33,888 bases of DNA, taken from the NCBI GenBank assembly GCA_030601705.1, contig JAUWBM010000017.1:1-33888 (forward strand), read 5' to 3'. The notes under the pieces were generated by a model. It saw only the letters and a program-made list of their open reading frames with translations. It was not told where the DNA came from and searched no databases. Positions 25,711 through 33,065 of this stretch are shown piece by piece (within the stretch, counting starts at the first letter, position 1; each line of letters starts with the position of its first letter). Source of the DNA: Thermoplasmatota archaeon. GTDB lineage: Archaea > Thermoplasmatota > E2 > DHVEG-1. A program made the position numbers and the translations under genes.

Positions 25711-26529
25711 TTACCCTTCTTGAACGGGTGCACGCCAATCAAGACCAGGCGTTCTTAACCCTATCTTTAGAATGAGAGGTACCCTTCTTTTATGTTGGCT
25801 TTTAATTATCATTTGCCGTATCCGCTCAACATCTGATTTTTTAACGTTTGCAATCTTTTGTATTTCTTTAATATCTAGTTTCTGTTCCAATCCATGGAGA
25901 ATCTTGTCTAACGTCTCATAACTCATTCCCAATTCTTGTTCATCAGTTTGCCCTATCCATAACCCTGCTGTTGGTGATTTGGAAAGAAGTGATTTTGGTA
26001 GTTTGAGAAATTCTGCTAATTGATACACTTGGGTTTTGTAAAGATCACCCAATGCTTGAAAATCAACCCCGCCATCTCCATATTTTGTAAAATATCCAAT
26101 TAATAATTCTGATTTGTTCGACGTTCCGCAGACAAGGCTTTTCATTTCATTTGCATATTCATAAAGGAGAATCATTCTCACTCTGGTTTTTATATTTGCC
26201 AAGGTTATTTTATCTGGTTTTTCCAAACACACTATTTGAATTTGATTGACAATCGACGTTATGTCAATTTGCATACATTTTATACCAAATTTTTTTACCA
26301 AACTCTCACAGTGTTTTATATCGTCTTCTGGTGTAGTTTCATCTGGCATAAAGACGCAAAGAACATTGTCTTTTCCTAACGCTTCTTTGCATAGTACTGC
26401 TGCAACAGCTGAATCAACGCCACCAGATAGCCCCAATACAACACGTTTACATCTTGAATTACTAACGTATGTTTTGATAAAATCCTTGGCGATGGTGGAA
26501 ACTTCTTTTATATCTATCGTAAGGGATAT
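25711..26529 (-). CDS. nadE: NH3-dependent NAD synthetase NadE (start apparently ATA)
   Basis: NadE makes NAD from deamido-NAD, ATP and ammonia. The P-loop LGLSGGVDSAVAA marks the PP-loop ATPase, followed by CGTSNKSELLIGYFTKYGDGG (21 residues, here split as CGTSNKSELL and GYFTKYGDGG) and PTAGLWIGQTDEQELG. The usual start codons allow only TTG 26436, which would begin inside the first beta strand. The frame continues upstream with VSTIAKDFIKTYV and RCKRVV, the normal helix and strand of this family, up to a stop near 26540. GAGGTG, overlapping the stop of the ATPase gene, lies 5 bases before ATA 26529, giving 272 aa, the usual length. No glutaminase domain is present. It is the last gene of the aIF1A operon. 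Confidence 0.9.
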   Translation of the reverse strand: MSLTIDIKEVSTIAKDFIKTYVSNSRCKRVVLGLSGGVDSAVAAVLCKEALGKDNVLCVFMPDETTPEDDIKHCESLVKKFGIKCMQIDITSIVNQIQIVCLEKPDKITLANIKTRVRMILLYEYANEMKSLVCGTSNKSELLIGYFTKYGDGGVDFQALGDLYKTQVYQLAEFLKLPKSLLSKSPTAGLWIGQTDEQELGMSYETLDKILHGLEQKLDIKEIQKIANVKKSDVERIRQMIIKSQHKRRVPLILKIGLRTPGLDWRAPVQEG

Positions 26530-26538
26530 TGTATCACC

Positions 26539-27873
26539 TCACACCCATGTTTCAATCGATTCTTTTACTATTCTCCCCGCCTCTCGAACAACATTATCAT
26601 CCACAGAGGAAAATGATGATCGAGCGATTGCGAATGGTATTCTCCGGATATAATCTGACATACGAAGATCCCTTCGTAACGTTGTATTATAATATCTTTC
26701 AACAATCTCATTTACATCATGTATGTATTTTTCTACTGTTTTTTCGGAAGCAGTAATTTCTGGTTCATACGTTCTTGCAAGTTTTACCCATTGATCGTAA
26801 TATTCGTGCTTTTCTTTTATCTCCCCTCTACCATAGAACTTTTTATGGAACAGGCCAATTCTTTCTTCCTTAGTTATGTTCTGTACTTTAACGATAAGCG
26901 CACATCTGCTTGTGAGGAGCGGAGACAAGCCGATATCCGAGAGTGCGTGCTTCCCAAATACCTTTGACCGTGGATTTGCAAACGCTATCATAATAAACTC
27001 GCTTTCAATATTTTGATGCAGTTTCGCAGAATGGACACTACATTTGCCATTCGATAACAGCTCATAACAATACTCAATATCTTCGCCGGGGATTTTATCG
27101 AACTCATCAACTAACACTAGCTTTCTATTGGAATGTGGGAGTGCACCAAGATCGCCGGTTCCCAAATGACAGACAAGTCCTGATCGTGTCGTGTTTGCAC
27201 CGATATTTGTAATATCAGAAAATTGCTCTCCTATTATTTCCTTTGCCATTGTTTTGCTACTGCCCGGCTCTCCAATTATTAAAGAATGTACGGGTTCTTC
27301 AAATGTTGAAAACATACTTGTTGCAATACTTTCCTTCATTATGTCATTACCGCGTATCTCCTGAAAGACATTCTCCCAGAAGCCTTTGAAACCCCTTTTC
27401 CTAGCAAATTCTCTCAGTTCTTCATCAGGCAAAAAAATACCGCTCTTTTCACGTTCTTCGAGCTTTTTAGATTCTATTATTTCCTGAAGAAATCCAGCTT
27501 TACTGATAACTTTGTTAAATGCCTGCGATTTTCTCGAAAGTTTTAAAACATTCCCTTCAACTTTTAATGCGGCATTACCCCATCCAACTGAATATACATC
27601 AAGCACATTCAAAACCGATTTGATAACAGCCTTATCTGTTCTTTCAACTGTTATCTCAATGAGGTCTTCGTTTATTATTCCGATGTCTATTATATTTTCG
27701 TTTGCCAAGATATTGCGCGCTCGCTGTATCAACATATTTCCTTTGCTGCCCCCCATCCCCAACGAAGATACCGACATTATTGCAATCTGTTCAAGTTTTG
27801 TTATTCCCATGTTCTCCAGTTTCTTTCTATCGGAAGGAATAACGCCTAGTAAAGTTAGATCATCTTCCATCAT
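26539..27873 (-). CDS. MCM/MoxR-like AAA+ ATPase with N-terminal helix-hairpin-helix
   Basis: The 444-aa protein has a helix-hairpin-helix-like start (about 8-55: LENMGITKLEQIAIMS). A small beta domain follows (about 60-115), then an AAA+ ATPase domain. Walker A is GEPGSSKT (201-208), Walker B LVLVDEFDK (Asp256, Glu257), sensor 1 lies in FANPRS (Asn300) and the arginine finger in LLTSRC (Arg323). The ATPase resembles MCM helicases, but the MCM N-terminal OB and zinc domains are absent. A nucleic-acid remodelling role is inferred from the HhH. It follows the KH gene after 89 bases and overlaps the ribosome binding site of nadE. I cannot assign a characterised family. Confidence 0.75.
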   Translation of the reverse strand: MMEDDLTLLGVIPSDRKKLENMGITKLEQIAIMSVSSLGMGGSKGNMLIQRARNILANENIIDIGIINEDLIEITVERTDKAVIKSVLNVLDVYSVGWGNAALKVEGNVLKLSRKSQAFNKVISKAGFLQEIIESKKLEEREKSGIFLPDEELREFARKRGFKGFWENVFQEIRGNDIMKESIATSMFSTFEEPVHSLIIGEPGSSKTMAKEIIGEQFSDITNIGANTTRSGLVCHLGTGDLGALPHSNRKLVLVDEFDKIPGEDIEYCYELLSNGKCSVHSAKLHQNIESEFIMIAFANPRSKVFGKHALSDIGLSPLLTSRCALIVKVQNITKEERIGLFHKKFYGRGEIKEKHEYYDQWVKLARTYEPEITASEKTVEKYIHDVNEIVERYYNTTLRRDLRMSDYIRRIPFAIARSSFSSVDDNVVREAGRIVKESIETWV

Positions 27874-27962
27874 TTCACACTTAACAGGAATTATCCTTTT
27901 CCATAATTAAAACTTTGGGTGATTTCCTCTATGAAGGTATATTGAAAGATTGTCTGTTAGAA

Positions 27963-28499
27963 TCAAAATCTTTGTTCCCTTCTTAGTTTTTTCATTTCTC
28001 TTTCAACAAACCTGTAAACGTTGGAATGTTTGCTGCCACTCAGCAACATATCTATCGCTTTTTTAGCTATGTCAATAGATTCAAAATCTGCGATAACCGA
28101 CACGGTGTGTCCATATATCGAGATATCTGCTCCAGTTAAACTTTCCATAAGATGTTTCGTTTTTCCGTTTCTACCAATGATTCTGCTTTTTAGTCTTCTT
28201 ACATGTGTGACTTTTTTTCCAACGTAGTCATGAATGTCAAATACAAAAAAATCGGTATCTTCTTTGAATAATCGCATGGCATGTTCTGGAGAAAATCCGC
28301 GCCCGATAGCACGTATAACACCTTCTACTTGTAAACCTAAGAGAGGATCTTTTGCCTTGCGTTCATCAATAATTGCTTCTCCCTCAACAGAATCAATCTC
28401 TATATGTAGCTTCGCCATCTCTTCAATCATTTTCTTTGTCTCCCCATTATGGCCGACGAGAGCACCAATCCGCGCTTTCGGAATTTTTAGATATTTCAT
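27963..28499 (-). CDS. Two-KH-domain RNA-binding protein (Pno1/Dim2-like)
   Basis: The 178-aa protein has two KH domains: the first with GALVGHNGETKKMIEE near residue 12 and the second with SRIIGRNGKTKHLME near 105, each with a GxxG loop. It resembles eukaryotic Pno1/Dim2 (and Krr1), which bind the 3' end of small-subunit rRNA during ribosome maturation together with Rio1. The start ATG 28499 follows the RIO1 stop by one base, so the two are translationally coupled; the frame is open further upstream inside rio1. Its place after aIF1A and RIO1 is typical of many archaea. Confidence 0.9.
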   Translation of the reverse strand: MKYLKIPKARIGALVGHNGETKKMIEEMAKLHIEIDSVEGEAIIDERKAKDPLLGLQVEGVIRAIGRGFSPEHAMRLFKEDTDFFVFDIHDYVGKKVTHVRRLKSRIIGRNGKTKHLMESLTGADISIYGHTVSVIADFESIDIAKKAIDMLLSGSKHSNVYRFVEREMKKLRREQRF

Positions 28500-28500
28500 G

Positions 28501-29283
28501 CTAATCACTTTTTTTAATAACGCGTTCAAAAATTTCTTCCTCATCTTTTTTTATACCAAATTTACTGAAATATCGTACAGTATTGTGAATATCTCTTTTA
28601 AGAAACTCAAGTGATGACGGATGCTCCAAGAGTACTCCCTGACCAACGTCTATTACGTAGGGTTTATCTTTATACATTAGTACATTATAAGCGCTTAAGT
28701 CTGCATGTACCAATTCTGCTCTCCTATACATGCGTGAAATGAAGGTAAGTAATTCATCAAATATTTTTTCCGGATCCTTTAACTCTACATCTTTTAGCAA
28801 AGGAGCCGGTTTTTCTGAATTCCCTATATATTCCATTACTAATATATTATTAGTTTTTTTTATGGGGGTGGGGGCCCTAACTTTTGCTTTCTTTAGTCTT
28901 TCTAGATTCTTAAACTCCTTTTTTGCCCACTCGTAAATAACCCCTCTGCGGGTTTTATTGATGCATATGAAACGGGGATCTCCATCAATATACTTTGATA
29001 TATGTTTAAACGTTAGATTAGAAGTACGGTATATTTTAATTGCAACAAATTTTTTATCTGGTGTAACACCTCTAAAAATATTTGCTTCTTTTCCTGTAGA
29101 GATTGGAAAATCCAAATACTCAATTACCTTGTCAGAAATAAGTTTACCAAGGCTAAGAAGTGTAGACTTATCAAAAACTTCATCGAGTGTTTTTCTATCA
29201 AGGCCTACTCTGTCAATTATGTCCCTTATTTGCCGATCTAGCTTTTTAATCCATTTTTCATCTAAAAAAAACTCAGAAGACAT
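28501..29283 (-). CDS. rio1: RIO1-type serine protein kinase
   Basis: The 260-aa kinase has the RIO1 ATP loop ISTGKEANIFRG and VAIKIYR. The catalytic loop is LVHADLSAYNVLMY (Asp and Asn), followed by VIDVGQGV with the metal-binding Asp. RIO1 acts in late small-subunit maturation as ATPase/kinase. GAGG 6 bases before ATG 29283 decides the start, which lies 11 bases inside the end of the aIF1A gene, so translation is coupled. An upstream frame to 29355 is only overlap with aIF1A. It is followed at one base by the KH gene. Confidence 0.94.
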   Translation of the reverse strand: MSSEFFLDEKWIKKLDRQIRDIIDRVGLDRKTLDEVFDKSTLLSLGKLISDKVIEYLDFPISTGKEANIFRGVTPDKKFVAIKIYRTSNLTFKHISKYIDGDPRFICINKTRRGVIYEWAKKEFKNLERLKKAKVRAPTPIKKTNNILVMEYIGNSEKPAPLLKDVELKDPEKIFDELLTFISRMYRRAELVHADLSAYNVLMYKDKPYVIDVGQGVLLEHPSSLEFLKRDIHNTVRYFSKFGIKKDEEEIFERVIKKSD

Positions 29284-29629
29284 CAATTTCCTCTGGTAAT
29301 AATTTTCTTCTACTAAGGGTGCTTGCCTGGGTTCTTGTGTATCTATACACAACATCGGCTTTTTCGTTTTGTATCTCCCAAGGTTTTATTATAAGCAGAT
29401 CTCCTGCACGTACCCTCGCCCTTCTTTTCATTTTGCCGGGTATACGTGCCATCCTCGATTTGCCATCTTCACAAACAGCATTGATTCTAGATCCACCCAT
29501 AAGCCTATCTGCAATTGCAAACATTTCTTTTTTATGTTTTTTTGGTAACTGTAACCGTATATATTCTCCTTCATTTCTTTTGGTTAGACCACTTCTGTTC
29601 CTGCTGTTTCTATTCACACAATCACTCAT
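29273..29629 (-). CDS. eif1A: Translation initiation factor aIF1A
   Basis: The 118-aa protein is the archaeal homologue of eIF1A. It has an OB fold with RLQLPKKHKKEMFAIADRL, RINAVCEDGKSRMARIPGKM and RVRAGDLLIIKPWE, and ends in EEIDVF. It binds the small-subunit A site during initiation. The N-terminal tail is basic and Asn/Arg-rich. A TATA-like stretch lies about 26 bases before the start, so the mRNA has a very short or no leader. It is the first gene of the operon with RIO1, KH protein, ATPase and nadE. Confidence 0.95.
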   Translation of the reverse strand: MSDCVNRNSRNRSGLTKRNEGEYIRLQLPKKHKKEMFAIADRLMGGSRINAVCEDGKSRMARIPGKMKRRARVRAGDLLIIKPWEIQNEKADVVYRYTRTQASTLSRRKLLPEEIDVF

Positions 29630-29663
29630 CTATACAATACTTATGTTATTAAAGTTGCTGTAA

Positions 29664-30218
29664 CTAAAGCCCTAATGTATCCGAAATCCTTTTTATAGCG
29701 TGGAGACTCAGTTCAAGAAACCTGTCAATTTCCATTCCAACATCTGTGCAAAGCGCGATTTTTTTTCTGTTGCATCCTTTTGCAAAGGATATGTCTTTAA
29801 ATTTGTTAATCAGTGTTTTTAGCTCAACGTTAGAGAGTTTTTTTGATGGCACAATAAGTGCTGTTGCAATAACAAGGCCGGAAACTGCATCTGCAGCAAT
29901 AAGGGATTTATCAAGTGAAGTTTCAGGAGTCTGCATGGTATGTTGATAATTATGAGATTTAATGGCATTTACTACGTCTTTTGATACCAACCCCTCTAAA
30001 ATTTGGGCAGTAAGCGTTGCATGTTTTTCTGGATTCTCTTTGGCATACTCATAATCAAGATCATGAAGCAAGCCAGTCAATGCCCATAGTTCTTCATCTT
30101 CTCCCAGTTTTTTCGCCATTTCTTTTAATATTGCTTCTACTGCTAGAGAGTGTTTTATCAGATTCTCATTTTTGAGATACTTGTTCAATAACTTAAAGCT
30201 CTCTTCCCGACTTATCAT
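29664..30218 (-). CDS. HD-domain protein (predicted phosphohydrolase)
   Basis: The 184-aa protein shows the HD metal-site pattern: His in LIKHSLAVEAI, HD in TGLLHDLDYEYA, His in EKHATLTAQI and His in IKSHNY. It continues with SLIAADAVSGLVIATAL. Such small HDIG proteins hydrolyse nucleotides or related phosphates; the substrate is unknown. ATG 30218 is chosen because a TATA-like TTTAAATTATAT (about 30241-30254) is centred some 26-30 bases upstream, predicting a leaderless mRNA; an upstream ATG at 30242 overlaps that box. It is divergent from the receiver gene at 30304. Confidence 0.85.
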   Translation of the reverse strand: MISREESFKLLNKYLKNENLIKHSLAVEAILKEMAKKLGEDEELWALTGLLHDLDYEYAKENPEKHATLTAQILEGLVSKDVVNAIKSHNYQHTMQTPETSLDKSLIAADAVSGLVIATALIVPSKKLSNVELKTLINKFKDISFAKGCNRKKIALCTDVGMEIDRFLELSLHAIKRISDTLGL

Positions 30219-30303
30219 GTCAATTTGATGTAAAATGTACATATAATTTAAAGTTTCCTAAAAAAGAAAGTTTTAAGTTTAGTAAGCATTATTTGATATA
30301 CGG

Positions 30304-30612
30304 GTGAAAATAATAAAAACTATAATGATAGTTGATGACGAAGTTGCTGTTTTAGAAAAGGTAAAAACTTTTCTAGAGAGTGACGAAGTAGATGTTGTTA
30401 CCGCAAGTAATAGTCGTCAGGCATTAGAACTCATGGAAAAAGAAGAAACCTTTGATTTGATTTTAATTAATACACCGATGCCTTGTAGTAATAAAACGGC
30501 TCTTTTCCCAATGAAGCCTAATTCAAAGTTAACTACTGGCGAAACTGAATCCTTTTTACAAAAACCTTTTACTAAGGAACAACTAGTTAATTTTGTAAAA
30601 GAAAGGATTTGA
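30304..30612 (+). CDS. Stand-alone degenerate receiver (response regulator) domain
   Basis: The 102-aa protein is a CheY-like receiver without output domain. It keeps the acidic pair (IMIVDDE) and a late KPF with the conserved Lys. But the phospho-acceptor place reads LILINTPMP: Asn instead of Asp. The segment between beta 3 and beta 5 is also short for a receiver, which usually has about 120 residues, so it probably cannot be phosphorylated normally. The start given is GTG 30304. GGGTG followed by AAAATA then ATA 30313 mirrors the dnaG leader (GGTGAAAATA then ATG), so ATA 30313 or ATG 30325 are alternatives. No histidine kinase lies in the window. Confidence 0.7.
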   Translation: MKIIKTIMIVDDEVAVLEKVKTFLESDEVDVVTASNSRQALELMEKEETFDLILINTPMPCSNKTALFPMKPNSKLTTGETESFLQKPFTKEQLVNFVKERI

Positions 30613-30749
30613 GGTAGGTAAGATTCTTTTTTAAGCTGGCGATTACCTAACTTTACAATATCACTCTTACAGTATAATATCTTAAAACACTACTTTTTAA
30701 CGAAAACCCTTTATTTAGAGGGAAAAGAAGTGTTATGAAAGTAAGTTTT

Positions 30750-30767
30750 CATTTTGACATTTTGACA
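30750..30767 (+). promoter_or_regulatory. Conserved 18-base direct-repeat motif upstream of the zinc-ribbon gene
   Basis: CATTTTGACATTTTGACA contains ATTTTGAC twice in tandem. It ends 5 bases before a TATA-like ATTTAAATA (30773-30781). A copy with one difference lies at 31551-31568 at the same distance from another TATA box. An operator or activator site is inferred. Confidence 0.55.
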
Positions 30768-30815
30768 CACTACATTTAAATAGTTTTCAAAGCAGAACAA
30801 TATGTTTAGGAAGAG

Positions 30816-31043
30816 ATGATGGAAGCAGAAAAACTATTTTGTTGTAATTGTGGAAAACAATTATTTACAATTAATGAGATAGATTTGGGCAGCTGTAATA
30901 ATTGCAGGGCATCTATGACTGAAGTGATTGATGAGGGGGCTTTCCTTTGTTGGGCATGTGGAAGAAAAATGGCCACAATGAATGAGATATCTCAGGGTGT
31001 TTGCCATAATTGCAAGGCGTATATTATCCGAAAACTTAGATGA
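30816..31043 (+). CDS. Small double zinc-ribbon protein
   Basis: The 75-aa protein consists of two similar zinc-ribbon-like halves. The first has CCNCG...GSCNNC and the second CWACG...GVCHNC, each with paired CxxC knuckles about 17 residues apart. Both halves contain a related INEIDLG/MNEISQG turn, so the gene looks like an internal duplication. Such ribbons bind nucleic acid or proteins; no partner is known. AGGAAG just upstream of ATG 30816 is a possible ribosome site; ATG 30819 is also possible. It is under the 18-base motif and a TATA box about 39 bases upstream. It is followed by a possibly structured 3' region. Confidence 0.7.
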   Translation: MMEAEKLFCCNCGKQLFTINEIDLGSCNNCRASMTEVIDEGAFLCWACGRKMATMNEISQGVCHNCKAYIIRKLR

Positions 31044-31145
31044 CCTCACTTGGTTAAGATCTCTTACTTTCCTCAGCTTTAGTTTACCCACACCCTTTCT
31101 CTATGCAAACTTCTTGCATAACAGGAGAATCATGAGATAGTGAGG
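31044..31145 (+). ncRNA. Possible structured RNA or 3' UTR after the zinc-ribbon gene
   Basis: CCTCACT (31044-31050) and ATCTC (31059-31063) can pair with GAGAT (31134-31138) and AGTGAGG (31139-31145), giving 12 bp with an 8-base bulge. The pairing encloses a perfect hairpin, TATGCAA...TTGCATA (31102-31120). It begins right after the stop codon. I recognise no RNA family, and chance pairing is possible. Confidence 0.3.
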
Positions 31146-31201
31146 AAAAAAACAGGTTTATAAAACAATAGCATATTCAAATTACTAGGATAGGATCATA
31201 A

Positions 31202-31414
31202 ATGAATGAAGAAGATAAAAAGGAATTTTTAAATGATTTCAGGAAAGTAGATGGATCAAAAAAACTTGATATGTGGTACTACGCATTGGAACAAGAAGTT
31301 TTGTGGGAACAAATACTTGCTGAAATGTCAGAAGTTGCCAAAGAACAGGGTATAGACAAAGAATTGGATAAGATGGCAGGAGAAGAAATGAAGAAAGTTA
31401 CCGAAAATGAATAA
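31202..31414 (+). CDS. Small acidic helical protein, unknown
   Basis: The 70-aa protein is highly charged (many Glu, Lys and Asp) and probably all helical: FRKVDGSKKLDMWYYALEQ, then WEQILAEMSEVAKEQ. It has no signal, Cys or membrane segment. I do not recognise a family. A TATA-like TTTATAAAA at about 31155-31163 fits a start of transcription near 31186, leaving a short leader before ATG 31202. It lies in the cluster of very small genes at 30304-31819, but its promoter lacks the 18-base motif of the two neighbours. Confidence 0.65.
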   Translation: MNEEDKKEFLNDFRKVDGSKKLDMWYYALEQEVLWEQILAEMSEVAKEQGIDKELDKMAGEEMKKVTENE

Positions 31415-31550
31415 TCATATATCAACCACCATCACGATTCGTTGCATACTTATCTCCATATACTCATCTGATTCTTTTTACCTCTCTCTTCCTAGTTTTT
31501 AAGCCAATGTTCTATGTTCAGATAAGCATAGACTATAATGTTATTTTTTC

Positions 31551-31568
31551 CATTTTGACATTTTGGCA
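31551..31568 (+). promoter_or_regulatory. Second copy of the 18-base direct-repeat motif
   Basis: CATTTTGACATTTTGGCA differs at one base from the copy at 30750-30767 and ends 5 bases before a TATA-like ATTATATATAA (31574-31584). Nothing else in the surrounding gap (31415-31624) looks like a gene. Confidence 0.55.
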
Positions 31569-31624
31569 TGATAATTATATATAACATTAGTAACAAAGTA
31601 TAACATGTTAGATTGGAGAAAAAA

Positions 31625-31819
31625 ATGCTGCAGGGTAGAAAAGAAAACGATCCAGAATGGATAAAAAGCATAGCATCCTACGTAAAATCAGGAGAGACAG
31701 ACAAATACAAAAAGCAACTTCGGGAACTATTTTTGGAGTATACGCGAGAAGGACTGAAACCAATGGAAGCATGGGAAAAAGCAAAAGAAGTCCTCGCTTG
31801 TTTTGAAACTAAAAGGTAA
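31625..31819 (+). CDS. Small charged protein, unknown
   Basis: The 64-aa protein is basic and helical, with DPEWIKSIASYVKSGETDK and LKPMEAWEKAKEVLACFE. It has one Cys near the end and no signal or membrane segment. I do not recognise it. TTGGAG 5-6 bases before ATG 31625 decides the start; the TTG of that site at 31613 is also in frame but is unlikely to be used. Its promoter carries the same 18-base motif as the zinc-ribbon gene, so the two small proteins are probably coexpressed. Confidence 0.65.
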   Translation: MLQGRKENDPEWIKSIASYVKSGETDKYKKQLRELFLEYTREGLKPMEAWEKAKEVLACFETKR

Positions 31820-31874
31820 TATGTCTTAAACTTGTGTTCAGAGAGAAACACGGGGGTTTTAGAGGCATTTTCTT

Positions 31875-32378
31875 TCATTTTTTCATTTCGTTTAAGATTA
31901 TTTCAACAGTCCATCTGGCTGCATTCCCAGAAACAGTTGGACATTTATCAACATGAGCTCCCGCTCTTTCAAATTCCTCATACTCTATGGAGTCCATCAG
32001 GTTAAATGATCTACCAAATATCTTCTTTTGAACATCACAGCAAAGAGGAGAATCATATTCGTCTACAAAACGATCATACAAAATTTTTGCATATTTGAAT
32101 ATACGTCGTTTCTTTTTTCCATCCTTAAAGTCATCATATTCTCTGCCGAAAATAGAACTTATGGCAAGCATCCCTCCTACCAAAGCACCACATGTTCCTT
32201 TTGAAGATAAAGAGGTCCCCCCGGCTAGTGCATCAGCGGATTTGAAAATATTTTCATCTCCAATATCCAATGTTTCTTTAATCGCAGCTAAAACACATTG
32301 GGGACAACTACCCAACTCCGCTTCATATTTAAACGCAAGACGATAGGCCTGATCTAGTAGCTCCTGCTTTGACTCCAT
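31875..32378 (-). CDS. C_GCAxxG_C_C family protein (putative redox)
   Basis: The 167-aa cytoplasmic protein fits the C_GCAxxG_C_C family (PF09719), small Cys-rich proteins thought to act in redox or electron transfer. Cys are seen in GSCPQCVLAAI, in KGTCGALVGGM (here TCGALVG at the place of GCAxxG), in SPLCCDVQKKIFGRSF and in DKCPTVSGNAARW. ATG 32378 is preferred; TTG 32393 overlaps the stop of the upstream gene (32390-32392). It is the second gene of a pair with the secreted transthyretin-like protein and may be cotranscribed with it. Confidence 0.8.
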   Translation of the reverse strand: MESKQELLDQAYRLAFKYEAELGSCPQCVLAAIKETLDIGDENIFKSADALAGGTSLSSKGTCGALVGGMLAISSIFGREYDDFKDGKKKRRIFKYAKILYDRFVDEYDSPLCCDVQKKIFGRSFNLMDSIEYEEFERAGAHVDKCPTVSGNAARWTVEIILNEMKK

Positions 32379-32389
32379 TTCAAAAATGC

Positions 32390-32881
32390 TCAATTTAATG
32401 ATTTTATAGATATTTCAATTCTTTGTAATAGATTATGCAACAATGGGAAGTTTTGTGAAACGGGGTCATCTACATCCTGTAGATGAAATGTAAATGTTTG
32501 ATCATCAACTATCAGAAAATCAAACATAATGGTTTGAAACTCTTCGTTTTCGTCTTCAATAGTAACTCTATAATTAGAATCAATCTCTAGTTCAAGAATA
32601 CAAAACCCGTCCTCATTAGTAATATTTGAGTCGTTATGATCTGTATCTAGTCCATATGCAACTATTGGTACATTCTCTATTGGATCGCAACTACATCCTT
32701 CACCTACATATAGATAGAATTCGATTTCTGCAAAAAATAAAGATTGATTAACTGGATGTTTGTTTTTTATAGTAATTTTTTCGTCGAAATCCCCTATTGC
32801 CATAGTAGTAAATAACGAAACTACCAAAAGTATCGTTATGCTAGCCCTTATAATTTTACTTACTCTATTGTTTGTCTTCAT
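32390..32881 (-). CDS. Secreted protein with transthyretin/CNA-B-like domain
   Basis: The 163-aa protein has a signal peptide (basic start, then ITILLVVSLFTTMAIG). One beta-sandwich domain of the carboxypeptidase-regulatory/CNA-B type follows: VPIVAYGLDTD, ITNEDGFCILELEIDSNYRVTI. A Cys pair, GCSCD, lies before it. The last 22 residues, NFPLLHNLLQRIEISIKSL, form an amphipathic tail like those of other secreted proteins here. AGGG lies before ATG 32881; the frame's earlier ATG at 32905 is less likely. It is divergent from arsM, with about 180 bases between. Confidence 0.72.
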   Translation of the reverse strand: MKTNNRVSKIIRASITILLVVSLFTTMAIGDFDEKITIKNKHPVNQSLFFAEIEFYLYVGEGCSCDPIENVPIVAYGLDTDHNDSNITNEDGFCILELEIDSNYRVTIEDENEEFQTIMFDFLIVDDQTFTFHLQDVDDPVSQNFPLLHNLLQRIEISIKSLN

Positions 32882-33065
32882 ATTTTTTCCCTGAATTATT
32901 AACAAGCGTTAACTATTTATATTTTCCTGTTGGTTATTAATATTTTCCACAGGATAAAAAGAAATTATCACCCTTCGAAATTATATATAATTTTTCAAAT
33001 AAGGGCAAAAAACTTTTAAATATCACTACATAGTTAATTTATTAACATTTGTTAAGAGGATTAAG

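Noticed and set aside
27512..27910. 132-aa plus-strand ORF
   Set aside because: Antisense shadow of the MCM-like ATPase.
28500..28544. 15-residue extension of the KH protein
   Set aside because: It lies inside rio1; the ATG at 28499 directly after the RIO1 stop begins the first KH strand.
29284..29355. 24-residue N-terminal extension of RIO1
   Set aside because: The extension only re-reads aIF1A in another frame; GAGG and ATG at 29283 give the normal start.
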